NCBI RefSeq assembly: GCF_900100165.1
Contig: NZ_FNEO01000003.1
Span: forward strand, 1 to 64,000
Length of the DNA stretch: 64,000 nucleotides
From: Flavobacterium glycines
GTDB taxonomy: Bacteria > Bacteroidota > Bacteroidia > Flavobacteriales > Flavobacteriaceae
Direction: 5' to 3'
Shown: positions 7,434 through 16,262 of the stretch, in pieces
Layout of the letters: every line of letters begins with the position of its first letter
How positions within the stretch are numbered: position 1 is the first letter of the stretch
The notes under the pieces: generated by a model
Database searches by the model: none
The model's input: only the letters and a program-made list of their open reading frames with translations
What the model was told of the DNA's origin: nothing
Program-made: the position numbers and the translations under genes

Positions 7434-8705
7434 ATGAAACTGAAGCTTTTAAATTTCATACTGTTTTCTATTTTTTCCTACACGGTTTCATTTGCTCAAA
7501 ATCAACAAAATGATAGCATAGCACCATTTAATTTGAGGTTTCAAATGACTTCCGTTTATCAATACCATCCCGCCTTTAAAGCCGATTATTCAGGAAATAA
7601 CAGCTTACAAAATCATGAAGAGAAAGCACTTTCACTCACTTCTACTCTGTTTTTTGATATGCCTTTATGGAAAGGAGCAACAATAAGTTTGAACCCGGAA
7701 ATGTCAGGTGGTGAAGGAGTTTCCGGAGCTAAAGGTCTTGGTGGTTTTGCAAATGGAGAAACTTTTAGAATTGGTCAGACTAAACCTGTAGTTTATATGG
7801 CACGAATGCTCTTGGAACAAAAAATCGATTTAGGAATTAATCAGTCGTTACAATTTGTAATTGGAAAATTTGGGCTGTCGGATTACTTTGATGGAAATAC
7901 CTTTTGTCATGATCCCCGTACTCAATTCTTAAATTGGTCATTAATGACACACGGAGCCTGGGATTATGCCGCAAACACCCGGGGTTATACCGATGCAATT
8001 TATGCGAATTATCAATTAGACACCTGGCAAATTCGTGCTAGTATAGCTGCTTTACCAACTACCGCTAATGGTCCAAATGTGGAATTTAATTTCAATAAAT
8101 CAAATGCAATAAATGTAGAAGTTGAAAAAGAAATGAATTTTAAAAACAATGACAAAGCAATCATTAGGGTATTAGGATTCAAAAATGTGGCTAAAATGGG
8201 GAATTACAATCAAGCCAGTTCTTCATTTATCGGAACTCCTAATATCATAAGTACCCGAGCAGACGGAAGAACTAAATACGGACTGGGAATCAATGGAGAA
8301 TACAGTCATGGAGAGCAATGGGGAGCTTTTGGGCGTATTAGTTATAACGATGGAAAAAATGAGACCTGGGCATTTACCGAAATAGACCAATCGGCTTCAT
8401 TAGGAATTAATTTAAAAGGAAAAATGTGGAATCGCAAAGATGATTTTGGAGGAATTGCCATAGCTACTAACGGATTATCTAAAGATCATCAAAAATACCA
8501 GCAATTAGGCGGAAATGGTTTTATGATAGGAGATGGAAATTTAAATTACGGTACGGAAGAAATTGCAGAAGCCTTTTATTCTTTTAATGTTCCTCATTCG
8601 CATATTACACTTTCTCCTGATTATCAGTACATCATTAATCCCGGATACAACAGAGACCGGGGACCAGTTCAATTTTTATCACTCCGTTTTCATACAGAAT
8701 TTTAA
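7434..8705 (+). CDS. OprB-like outer membrane porin within the efflux operon
   Basis: The reading frame is open from a TTG at 7380, but the ATG at 7434 begins a proper signal peptide (MKLKLLNFILFSIFSYTVSF, then AQ) and is the likely start, giving 423 residues. The mature part is beta-rich with alternating aromatic residues and resembles carbohydrate-selective porins: an MTSVYQYHPAF start, a GGEGVSGAKGLGG loop, and a C-terminal Phe (FHTEF) typical of outer-membrane barrels. It lies between the adaptor and the pump genes with small gaps, so it is co-transcribed. Its role in metal efflux or uptake is not known to me. Confidence 0.8.
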   Translation: MKLKLLNFILFSIFSYTVSFAQNQQNDSIAPFNLRFQMTSVYQYHPAFKADYSGNNSLQNHEEKALSLTSTLFFDMPLWKGATISLNPEMSGGEGVSGAKGLGGFANGETFRIGQTKPVVYMARMLLEQKIDLGINQSLQFVIGKFGLSDYFDGNTFCHDPRTQFLNWSLMTHGAWDYAANTRGYTDAIYANYQLDTWQIRASIAALPTTANGPNVEFNFNKSNAINVEVEKEMNFKNNDKAIIRVLGFKNVAKMGNYNQASSSFIGTPNIISTRADGRTKYGLGINGEYSHGEQWGAFGRISYNDGKNETWAFTEIDQSASLGINLKGKMWNRKDDFGGIAIATNGLSKDHQKYQQLGGNGFMIGDGNLNYGTEEIAEAFYSFNVPHSHITLSPDYQYIINPGYNRDRGPVQFLSLRFHTEF

Positions 8706-8720
8706 TAGTTATTAAACACC

Positions 8721-11700
8721 ATGAATAAATTTATAAAAAACATCATTGCTTTTTCTTTAAAGAATAAAGCTTTCACCTTTTTTTGGGTTGGTTTACTGGC
8801 TCTATCAGGTTTTATTGCCTTTAAAAATATGCCCATCGAAGCCTTTCCTGATGTGACTAATACTCAAATTATTATTGTAAGTCAATGGAATGGAAAAAGT
8901 GCCGAAGAAATAGAACGTTTTGTAACATCGCCTATCGAAATATCGATGAATTCGGTTCAAAAAAAGACAAGTGTAAGGAGTATCACTATGTTTGGTTTAT
9001 CGGTAATCAAAATCATTTTTGATGATGGAGTTGACGATGCTTTTGCCAGACAACAGGTAAACAACTTATTAAAAAATGTCAATTTACCGGAAGGCGTAAA
9101 TGCCGATGTACAACCACCATATGGTCCTACAGGCGAAATTTTTAGGTATGTTTTAAAAAGTAAAAATCGTGATTCTCGTGATTTGTTAACTTTACAAACA
9201 TGGGTAATTGACAGACAATTACGCGCTGTTCCCGGAGTAGCTGATTTAGTTGCTTTTGGTGGTCAGGAAAAAACATATGAAGTAGGTGTTGATCCTATTA
9301 AGTTAGCGAAATATAATATTTCGCCGTTACAAGTTTATGATGCTATTAATGAAAGTAACTTAAATGTTGGTGGGGATATAATTGAAAAAAACCAACAAGC
9401 TTATGTTGTACGTGGAGTTGGGTTATTAAAATCAATTTCGGACATAGAAAACATTATTGTTGATGACGCTAACGGAAATCCTATTTTAGTTAAAAACTTG
9501 GCCAATGTTTATGAAAGTTCTATGCCTCGTGTGGGACAAGTTGGTTTAAATGGAAACGACGATGTTGTTGAAGGAATTGTCGTGATGCGAAAAGGTGAAA
9601 ATGCTAAAGAAGTTCTAACAGCTGTAAAAGCCAAAATTGATGAGCTTAATAATGGTATTTTACCAAAGGATGTCAAAATGGAAACTTTTTACGATCGCGA
9701 CCGACTAATGGATTTTACGACCGAAACGGTAATGCATAATTTATTCGAAGGAATCATCTTGGTTACCTGTGTCGTATTTCTTTTTATGGCCGATTGGAGA
9801 ACCACTTTTACAGTTTCAATCGTAATTCCGTTGGCATTATTATTTGCTTTTCTGTGTCTGAAAATGATGGGAATGAGTGCCAATTTATTGAGTTTAGGTG
9901 CAGTCGATTTTGGAATTATCATAGACGGTGCCGTGGTTATGGTTGAAGGTCTCTTTGTTGTACTGGATCATAAAGCTGTTGCTGTAGGAATGGAAAAATA
10001 CAATAAATTAGCCAAAGGAAGTTTGATTAAAAAAACCGGAACCGAAATGGGAAAAGCCATTTTCTTTTCTAAATTAATCATCATAACCGCTCTTTTACCT
10101 ATTTTCTCTTTCCAAAAAGTAGAAGGAAAAATGTTTTCTCCCCTAGCCTACACTCTGGGATTTGCCCTAATGGGAGCCTTACTTTTTACATTAACATTAG
10201 TTCCGGTTTTATCCCATTTGTTATTAAATAAAAATGTAAAAGAAAAACACAATTCCTTTGTAAGTTTTTGGGACAGAATTGTTACCAAAGGATTTCAATG
10301 GACTTTCAAACATAAAATTAAAACACTAACTGTTTCTTTAACTTTATTATTAGGTGTCTTTTTCTCGGCTTCATTTTTAGGAACCGAATTCTTACCTCAA
10401 TTAAACGAAGGAGCACTCTGGGTAGAAGCCAAATTACCTATGAGTACCGGTTTAACAGAAACCGTTAAAACAACAGCTATTTTACGTAAAGAATTACAAA
10501 CTTTCCCGGAGGTAAACGGTGTTTTATCTCAAATTGGACGAAGCAATGACGGGACTGATCCCAGTGGATTTTATTATGTTCAAATGCAGGTAAATCTAAA
10601 ACCAAAAGATGAATGGAAACGAAAAATTTCAATGGATCAATTGGTGGATCAAATGGATAAAAAACTAACAAAATATCAAGGAATTGGCTACAACTATTCA
10701 CAACCCATTATTGATAATGTAGCCGAAGCTGTTGCGGGAATTAATGCTTCAAATGCAGTAAAAATCTATGGAGATGATTTAGATAAATTAGATGAACTGG
10801 CAAATCAGGTCATTAGCAAAATACAACATGTTCCGGGGATAAAAGACGTTGGTATTTTAAGAAACATCGGTCAGCCTGAAATTAGCGTTATATTAGACAG
10901 AGAAAAAATGGCTGCTTACGGAGTGACTTTAAGTGATGCTCAGGCTGTATTAGAATTAGCTTTTGGAGGAAAAACAGCAACTGAAAAATACGAAGGGGAA
11001 AAGAAATTTGATGTCCGAGTAAGATTCTTAAAAGAATACAGAAAAGACGACAAGGATATAGCCGATTTAAAAGTACGAACAATCAGCGGAGCTAAAATTC
11101 CATTAAAAGAAATTTGCGATATCAAAACTGTAACCGGTCCAGCGTTTATTTACAGAGATAATACCAAACGTTTCATTGGGGTAAAATTCTCTGTTCGCGA
11201 CCGAGATTTAGGAAGTACAATTGCTGATGCCCAATCCAGAGTTGCCAAATTAAAAATGCCTGAAGGTTACCATATAGGCTGGACAGGTGAATTTGAAAAT
11301 CAGGTGCGTGCCAGTGCCCGTCTGGCTCAGGTAGTACCTATCAGTTTAATTGGAATATTTGTGTTACTGTTTATTTTGTTTGGTAATATCAAAGATTCGT
11401 TACTTGTTTTAGCCAATGTTCCATTTGCAGTAATTGGTGGAATTATAGCCCTGCATTTAACCCGAATGAATTTCGGAATCTCTGCCGGTGTTGGTTTTAT
11501 TGCTTTACTGGGAATTTGTATCCAGAATGGAGTAATTCTCATCTCTGAATTCCATCATAATCTCAAAGCTAAATTTTCACTGGAAGAATCTATTTTCATG
11601 GGAGTCAAAGCCCGAACCAGAGCTGTAATTATGACTGCATTAATGGCTTCAATAGGTTTAATGCCGGCTGCCATTTCAACCGGAATTGGTTCTGAATCTC

Positions 11701-11819
11701 AAAAACCTTTAGCAATCGTCATCATTGGAGGTTTAGTAACGGCGACTATTTTAACACTATTAGTGTTTCCTATTCTATTCTGGATATTCAATCGCAAGAA
11801 ACACGCACCTATTGAGTAA
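8721..11819 (+). CDS. CzcA/CusA-family heavy-metal RND efflux pump
   Basis: This 1032-residue inner-membrane proton antiporter has the length usual for HME-RND pumps. TM1 (about 13-32) and two large periplasmic loops are visible, with the remaining membrane helices in blocks at about 340-500 and 860-1025. The TM4 proton-relay motif reads DFGIIIDGAVVMVE, with Asp396 and Asp402. DFGxxxDGA is the signature of the divalent-cation class (Czc/Ncc, for Co, Zn, Cd or Ni), whereas Cu/Ag pumps carry AxGxxxDAA; divalent-metal export is therefore inferred. It is the last gene of the operon and is followed by a terminator at 11863. Confidence 0.93.
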   Translation: MNKFIKNIIAFSLKNKAFTFFWVGLLALSGFIAFKNMPIEAFPDVTNTQIIIVSQWNGKSAEEIERFVTSPIEISMNSVQKKTSVRSITMFGLSVIKIIFDDGVDDAFARQQVNNLLKNVNLPEGVNADVQPPYGPTGEIFRYVLKSKNRDSRDLLTLQTWVIDRQLRAVPGVADLVAFGGQEKTYEVGVDPIKLAKYNISPLQVYDAINESNLNVGGDIIEKNQQAYVVRGVGLLKSISDIENIIVDDANGNPILVKNLANVYESSMPRVGQVGLNGNDDVVEGIVVMRKGENAKEVLTAVKAKIDELNNGILPKDVKMETFYDRDRLMDFTTETVMHNLFEGIILVTCVVFLFMADWRTTFTVSIVIPLALLFAFLCLKMMGMSANLLSLGAVDFGIIIDGAVVMVEGLFVVLDHKAVAVGMEKYNKLAKGSLIKKTGTEMGKAIFFSKLIIITALLPIFSFQKVEGKMFSPLAYTLGFALMGALLFTLTLVPVLSHLLLNKNVKEKHNSFVSFWDRIVTKGFQWTFKHKIKTLTVSLTLLLGVFFSASFLGTEFLPQLNEGALWVEAKLPMSTGLTETVKTTAILRKELQTFPEVNGVLSQIGRSNDGTDPSGFYYVQMQVNLKPKDEWKRKISMDQLVDQMDKKLTKYQGIGYNYSQPIIDNVAEAVAGINASNAVKIYGDDLDKLDELANQVISKIQHVPGIKDVGILRNIGQPEISVILDREKMAAYGVTLSDAQAVLELAFGGKTATEKYEGEKKFDVRVRFLKEYRKDDKDIADLKVRTISGAKIPLKEICDIKTVTGPAFIYRDNTKRFIGVKFSVRDRDLGSTIADAQSRVAKLKMPEGYHIGWTGEFENQVRASARLAQVVPISLIGIFVLLFILFGNIKDSLLVLANVPFAVIGGIIALHLTRMNFGISAGVGFIALLGICIQNGVILISEFHHNLKAKFSLEESIFMGVKARTRAVIMTALMASIGLMPAAISTGIGSESQKPLAIVIIGGLVTATILTLLVFPILFWIFNRKKHAPIE

Positions 11820-11862
11820 ACAAACAGAAATTATTTAAGCAACTGCAATTAATTATTATTAC

Positions 11863-11897
11863 AAAAAAACATCATTAAATTTTAATGATGTTTTTTT
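11863..11897 (+). terminator. Terminator of the efflux operon
   Basis: ACATCATTAAA pairs with TTTAATGATGT around a single T. It has seven A before it and seven T after it, so it can act in both directions. Confidence 0.85.
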
Positions 11898-11957
11898 ATT
11901 TTAAAAAAGTATATATTAGTAAAATACTTATATTTTAAACAGAATACTTTTTAAATA

Positions 11958-12554
11958 ATGAAAAATATTTATATAATGCTTAGCATTTTCTTTATCACCT
12001 TAAGCTGGTGTATTATCAATCCTAACGAAAAATTCACTTGCTTTCTCGAAATTGTTCCTGCTATCATTGGCCTTTTAATACTTGCATTTACTTTTAATAA
12101 ATTTCGGTTTACCAATTTTACTTATTTTCTAATACTCATCCATTGTATTATTTTGTTCATTGGTGGACATTATACTTATGCCGAAGTTCCTTTATTTGAT
12201 TACATCCGTAATGTTTTTCATCAAAGCAGAAATAATTATGATAAGGTTGGACATTTTGCACAAGGTTTTATTCCTGCCATGATCATCAGAGAACTGTTTA
12301 TCCGAAAAAAAGTAATCAATAATAAAAGCTTTTTCAACTTTATCATTGTTTGTATTTGCCTGGCCATTAGTGCCGCTTACGAATGGATTGAATGGGGCGT
12401 TTCATTAGTAACAGCCGAAGAGGGTGATGCTTTTTTAGGAACTCAGGGCTATATTTGGGATACTCAATCGGATATGTTATTTGCAACAATTGGCGCTATT
12501 ACTGCTTTGATTATGTTCGCTAAAATACAGGATAAGCAAATACAGAAATTATAA
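11958..12554 (+). CDS. DUF2238 (YjdF-like) membrane protein
   Basis: This 198-residue protein has about six predicted membrane helices. The family-typical polar motif is present in the middle: YDKVGHFAQGF (around residues 94-104), then YEWIEWGV and DTQSDMLFATIGA. These match DUF2238 / YjdF proteins of unknown function. It stands alone behind the efflux terminator, converging on the DUF5362 gene. No link to metal export is shown by sequence. Confidence 0.8.
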   Translation: MKNIYIMLSIFFITLSWCIINPNEKFTCFLEIVPAIIGLLILAFTFNKFRFTNFTYFLILIHCIILFIGGHYTYAEVPLFDYIRNVFHQSRNNYDKVGHFAQGFIPAMIIRELFIRKKVINNKSFFNFIIVCICLAISAAYEWIEWGVSLVTAEEGDAFLGTQGYIWDTQSDMLFATIGAITALIMFAKIQDKQIQKL

Positions 12555-12598
12555 ATCTTTATTTATAATACCAAGATAGTATATTTATATAATCCTTT

Positions 12599-13051
12599 TT
12601 AAAAGCTTGATAACAGAATCACCATAAATGAAAAGAATAACACAACTCCATAAAATGAAAATATCACAAGAGCTAAAATCCCCATGAATTTATAATGTGA
12701 TTTTAAATATTCAAAAGAGGCCGTTAATTTTTCATTGTCTGTAGTGCTAAAAGCGACTTTAGCTTTGGATGCAAATTGAAACAGATAATAAACTGGGAAA
12801 AAATACAATACTGCCAACAACAAATAAATAACAGTTATAAATCCGCCTTCCATCATTCCAAATCGTGCTCCAAAAACACCCAATTTAGAAAAAATAGTTC
12901 CCATAAAAAGAGCCAAAATAACCATAAAACCTACTCCTACAAAACCAAGTATGGATAAAAAATAAGCCCATTTAGCAGTTTCTTTCAAAAACGATTTTGA
13001 TTCTTCGTTAATTTGTAAATTTGAATTCGTCGATGTTTGAATTTCTTCCAT
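12599..13051 (-). CDS. DUF5362-like small membrane protein
   Basis: This 150-residue protein has a polar N-terminus of about 25 residues and four hydrophobic segments (about 30-53, 66-92, and two towards 120-148). The short soluble stretch between them, FASKAKVAFSTTDNEKLTAS, is typical of the DUF5362 family as I recall it. Function is unknown. It is monocistronic and transcribed away from the type IX operon, with the 13110-13144 hairpin upstream of it. Confidence 0.7.
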   Translation of the reverse strand: MEEIQTSTNSNLQINEESKSFLKETAKWAYFLSILGFVGVGFMVILALFMGTIFSKLGVFGARFGMMEGGFITVIYLLLAVLYFFPVYYLFQFASKAKVAFSTTDNEKLTASFEYLKSHYKFMGILALVIFSFYGVVLFFSFMVILLSSF

Positions 13052-13109
13052 AAAATTTTAGTTTATTAATTAGATTTTAAATGTATAAAAAAAATATAAG
13101 ATTTTACAC

Positions 13110-13144
13110 AAAAAAAAGGTTTTCAAAAAATGAAAACCTTTTTT
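13110..13144 (-). terminator. Terminator of the type IX/OmpA operon
   Basis: AAGGTTTTCA and TGAAAACCTT form a ten-pair stem with flanking A and T runs. It lies 19 bp beyond the OmpA-family stop codon on the minus strand. Confidence 0.8.
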
Positions 13145-13162
13145 ACAATTAAAATTATTTTT

Positions 13163-15286
13163 TTACAAATTCTTAATTACAAACTCACTTCTTCGGTTTA
13201 ACTCATGTTGTTCTTCGTTGCAGGATTCACTAGGTTCACATTTCACAATTTGCACTGTTTCTCCGTAACCTTTGGCAAAAATTCGCTTAGCTGGAATTCC
13301 CTGGCTAATAAAATATTCTCTGGTTGAAGCAGCTCTTTTAGAAGAAAGATCCAAATTGTATTTAGCATTTCCTCGGTTATCAGTATGCGAACCAATTTCT
13401 ACTACCATTTCAGGGTATTTCTTCATCAATTCGATTACGCGATTCAAAATAGGTTTTGATTCTTTTCGGATGTACCATAAATCGTAATCAAAATAGATAG
13501 GATCGGTTTTAATCAACAATCTGTCTTTGTCTTTTACAATATCTTTTTCAGCAGCAACAATGGTTGCTATTTTTTCTTGTTTCTTGATTTCAGCATCTGC
13601 AATAGCTTTTTTAGCTGCTTTTTCTTTTTCTATTTTAGCTTTTTCAACCAGAATAGCAGCTTCTTTCTTTTGTTTTTCAACTAACAATGCTGCTTCTTTT
13701 TTCTTTTGCTCAATAACTGCTAATTCTTCTTTCTTAATCACCTCTTTCGATTTCAAAGCCATTGAAGCATCATTTGTTTTCTTTCTATCCTTATATAATT
13801 TTAAAAATTTTGAAGCATCAGTATATTGATTTTTGGAAGCATAAACCGTATAACTTTTTTCACAATCAACTGAAAAAGAAAAACTTCCATCGATTGAGGT
13901 AATAACACTTTGGACTTCTTTTTTATTAGCATCCTGTAAAATCACTTTTGTTTGAGCCAAAGGCAATTTAGAATCCACATCAGTAATTACACCGGCAATA
14001 TATTGCATGCAATTTTCAACAAGCAAAGGTTGAATTTCATTAATCTCATAAATATCGTCAGCACCTTTTCCTCCTTTTCTATTCGAAGCAAAATAACCTT
14101 GCTGTGTATCCGAATCAATAACAAAAGAAAAATCGTCATAACCGGAATTAATAGGTAACCCCACATTTAATGGCGTAGTAAATTCTCCTTTTCTAATTTC
14201 GGAAACAAAAACATCCAGAAATCCATAACCTGCATGCCCATTAGAAGAAAAGTATAATTTGTTGTCTTTTGAAACAAATGGAAATTGTTCTTTTTTATCG
14301 GTATTGATAGTTGGACCTAAATTTTTTGGTGTACCATAATCAGAACCTAAAATTGAAACACTGTAAATATCAAAAGAACCTAAAGACCCCGGCATATCCG
14401 ATGCAAAATACAAGGTTTTTCCATCATTGCTCAAAGCCGGATGTTCTACCGAATAATTATCGCTGTTAAAAGGCAAAGCGGTGATATTTCTCCATTTCCC
14501 ATCTACTAATTCAGCTCTGAAAATCTGGAGGGTTGAAACCTTGTTTTCATTTTTAACTCTTATTCCGTCTTTAGAATTATTTCGGGTAAAATACACTGTT
14601 TTTCCGTCTTTAGTAAAAACAGCATTAGCTTCATGTAACGGAGTATTTAATTCGACAGAAAAATTCTTAATCGAATCAATCTTAGGATTTTTAAGAGAAA
14701 CAGACATCAAATCCAAATAACTTTCATTGTTCCATTTATACACCTTCCCAAAAATATTTGGTCTGTTATTTACTGCCGAGAAAATTAATTCGTGACCGTA
14801 AGTTACTGCTCCAAACTCTGAATTAGATGTATTGATAGTCATATTTTTAATATTGTATCTATTTCCCAAGGCTGAGATATTTTCTAAAACCAAATTATCT
14901 TTATCAAGATTTTCAATGGCTTTTTGATTTTTAGTACTTAAAAAATAGTCACGCAAGACCTTATTTGCTTCCTCATAATTTCCTGATGCTTTCAGTGTTT
15001 GCGAATACTTAAAATAATATTCGGCAGTTGCTGCCTCCGGAAATCTTGAAATTAATAAACGATATTGTCTTTGAGCATTAGCATAATTATTGGTATTGTA
15101 ATAACTGTCAGCCAAATTTTTTACGACTTCAAATGAACGATTCGTAGTAATAATAGATTCATACAATGGAATAGCTTCGCTATAATACGTTCTATCAAAT
15201 AAGCGTTTGGCTCTTTTTAAATCTTGCGACTGTGCTTGCGTAAATTGTATGCTAAATACAATTAATAGCAGGTATATTCTTTTCAT
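13163..15286 (-). CDS. OmpA-family protein with TPR and PD40 repeats (PorE-like)
   Basis: The frame extends upstream to 15322, but Met at 15286 begins the signal peptide (MKRIYLLLIVFSIQFTQA) and leaves only a short overlap with the PorP gene. The protein is about 707 residues. In order it has a TPR-like helical region (about 20-120), PD40/WD40-like beta-propeller repeats (for example GKTVYFTRNNSKDG, GKTLYFASDMPGSLG, NKLYFSSNGHAGYG), a carboxypeptidase-regulatory-like domain, a Lys/Ala/Glu coiled coil, and a C-terminal OmpA domain with EIGSHTDNRG and LSSKRAASTREY for peptidoglycan binding. It is the third gene of a surface-protein operon and likely ties the secretion apparatus to the wall. Confidence 0.88.
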   Translation of the reverse strand: MKRIYLLLIVFSIQFTQAQSQDLKRAKRLFDRTYYSEAIPLYESIITTNRSFEVVKNLADSYYNTNNYANAQRQYRLLISRFPEAATAEYYFKYSQTLKASGNYEEANKVLRDYFLSTKNQKAIENLDKDNLVLENISALGNRYNIKNMTINTSNSEFGAVTYGHELIFSAVNNRPNIFGKVYKWNNESYLDLMSVSLKNPKIDSIKNFSVELNTPLHEANAVFTKDGKTVYFTRNNSKDGIRVKNENKVSTLQIFRAELVDGKWRNITALPFNSDNYSVEHPALSNDGKTLYFASDMPGSLGSFDIYSVSILGSDYGTPKNLGPTINTDKKEQFPFVSKDNKLYFSSNGHAGYGFLDVFVSEIRKGEFTTPLNVGLPINSGYDDFSFVIDSDTQQGYFASNRKGGKGADDIYEINEIQPLLVENCMQYIAGVITDVDSKLPLAQTKVILQDANKKEVQSVITSIDGSFSFSVDCEKSYTVYASKNQYTDASKFLKLYKDRKKTNDASMALKSKEVIKKEELAVIEQKKKEAALLVEKQKKEAAILVEKAKIEKEKAAKKAIADAEIKKQEKIATIVAAEKDIVKDKDRLLIKTDPIYFDYDLWYIRKESKPILNRVIELMKKYPEMVVEIGSHTDNRGNAKYNLDLSSKRAASTREYFISQGIPAKRIFAKGYGETVQIVKCEPSESCNEEQHELNRRSEFVIKNL

Positions 15287-15296
15287 GGTCATCATA

Positions 15297-16232
15297 TTAA
15301 AAGAATCTTGGTGATTTATCAAATCCTTTACCTAATAAATCGATATTAAACAACATAAAAACTTCGTGTGTTCCTGAATTGAACTGCCCTAAATTAGAAG
15401 TCGCATAATCATAAGCATAACCTACACTTATACTGGGTGAAACTTTTATATTCATCAAAGCACTTACCGAATCATCCCATCGATAGGAAGCGCCTAATTC
15501 AAATTTTTCATTAAACAACACATTCGCAGAAACATCTAAAGAAGCAGCCGATCCCGGAACAATCTTAGTCATAAAAGCCGGTTTTAACTTGAACGAATCT
15601 GATAAATTAAAAACATAACCTCCTGTAAAAAACATATGGATTTTCTCAGAACCTAAAGCGTTAATTCCAGAACGTTTTTCGATGTGTTTAGACGAAAGCA
15701 AATTTGGTGCAGACAATCCCAAATAATAGTTGTTGGTAAAAAAATAAGCTCCTGCTCCAATATTTGGAAACATATCATTTAAATTATTTGAAAAAGCCTC
15801 GTCTGTGGAAGAATCTCCTGTTTCCAATTGAAAACCGTTGAAATTTGTTTTAAACGAAGTAAAACCGGCTTTCAATCCTAATGATAATTTTGCTGTACTA
15901 CTCATATTTAGAACATAAGCAAAATCGGCATAGAAATTATCCTCTTTCAATGCTCCGTTTCCAATATCATCAGTAACTACAGAAAGTCCCATTTCTACCT
16001 TTTTATTCAAAGGAATGTGACCAAAAAAATTATATGTTTTAGGAGCTCCCTCCATTCCTGCCCATTGAGCCCGATACAAAACTCCTAAATCCAACATAGC
16101 CTGTGTCCCTGTTACGTAGGCTGGATTAATAACATTCATATTATACATATAATGTGTGTATTCCGGATCTTGCTGTGCAGTAACTTTTATTATAAACAAT
16201 AAAAAACTGATACTAAGTATTATTTTTTTCAT
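15297..16232 (-). CDS. PorP/SprF-family type IX secretion membrane protein
   Basis: The frame opens at 16262, but Met at 16232 (MKKIILSISFLLFIIKVTAQ) starts the signal peptide and is the likely start; 311 residues result. The mature protein is a predicted 14-strand-type outer-membrane barrel and opens with the family hallmark DPEYTHYMYNMNVINPAYVT, followed by a region of the type ALYRAQW/GLSVVTDDIG. In Flavobacterium johnsoniae SprF is needed for secretion and attachment of the adhesin SprB. This copy lies directly after a type B-sorted surface protein, so it probably serves that substrate. Confidence 0.92.
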   Translation of the reverse strand: MKKIILSISFLLFIIKVTAQQDPEYTHYMYNMNVINPAYVTGTQAMLDLGVLYRAQWAGMEGAPKTYNFFGHIPLNKKVEMGLSVVTDDIGNGALKEDNFYADFAYVLNMSSTAKLSLGLKAGFTSFKTNFNGFQLETGDSSTDEAFSNNLNDMFPNIGAGAYFFTNNYYLGLSAPNLLSSKHIEKRSGINALGSEKIHMFFTGGYVFNLSDSFKLKPAFMTKIVPGSAASLDVSANVLFNEKFELGASYRWDDSVSALMNIKVSPSISVGYAYDYATSNLGQFNSGTHEVFMLFNIDLLGKGFDKSPRFF

Positions 16233-16262
16233 TCGAAATTTAGTTTTAAGTAATGCAAACAA

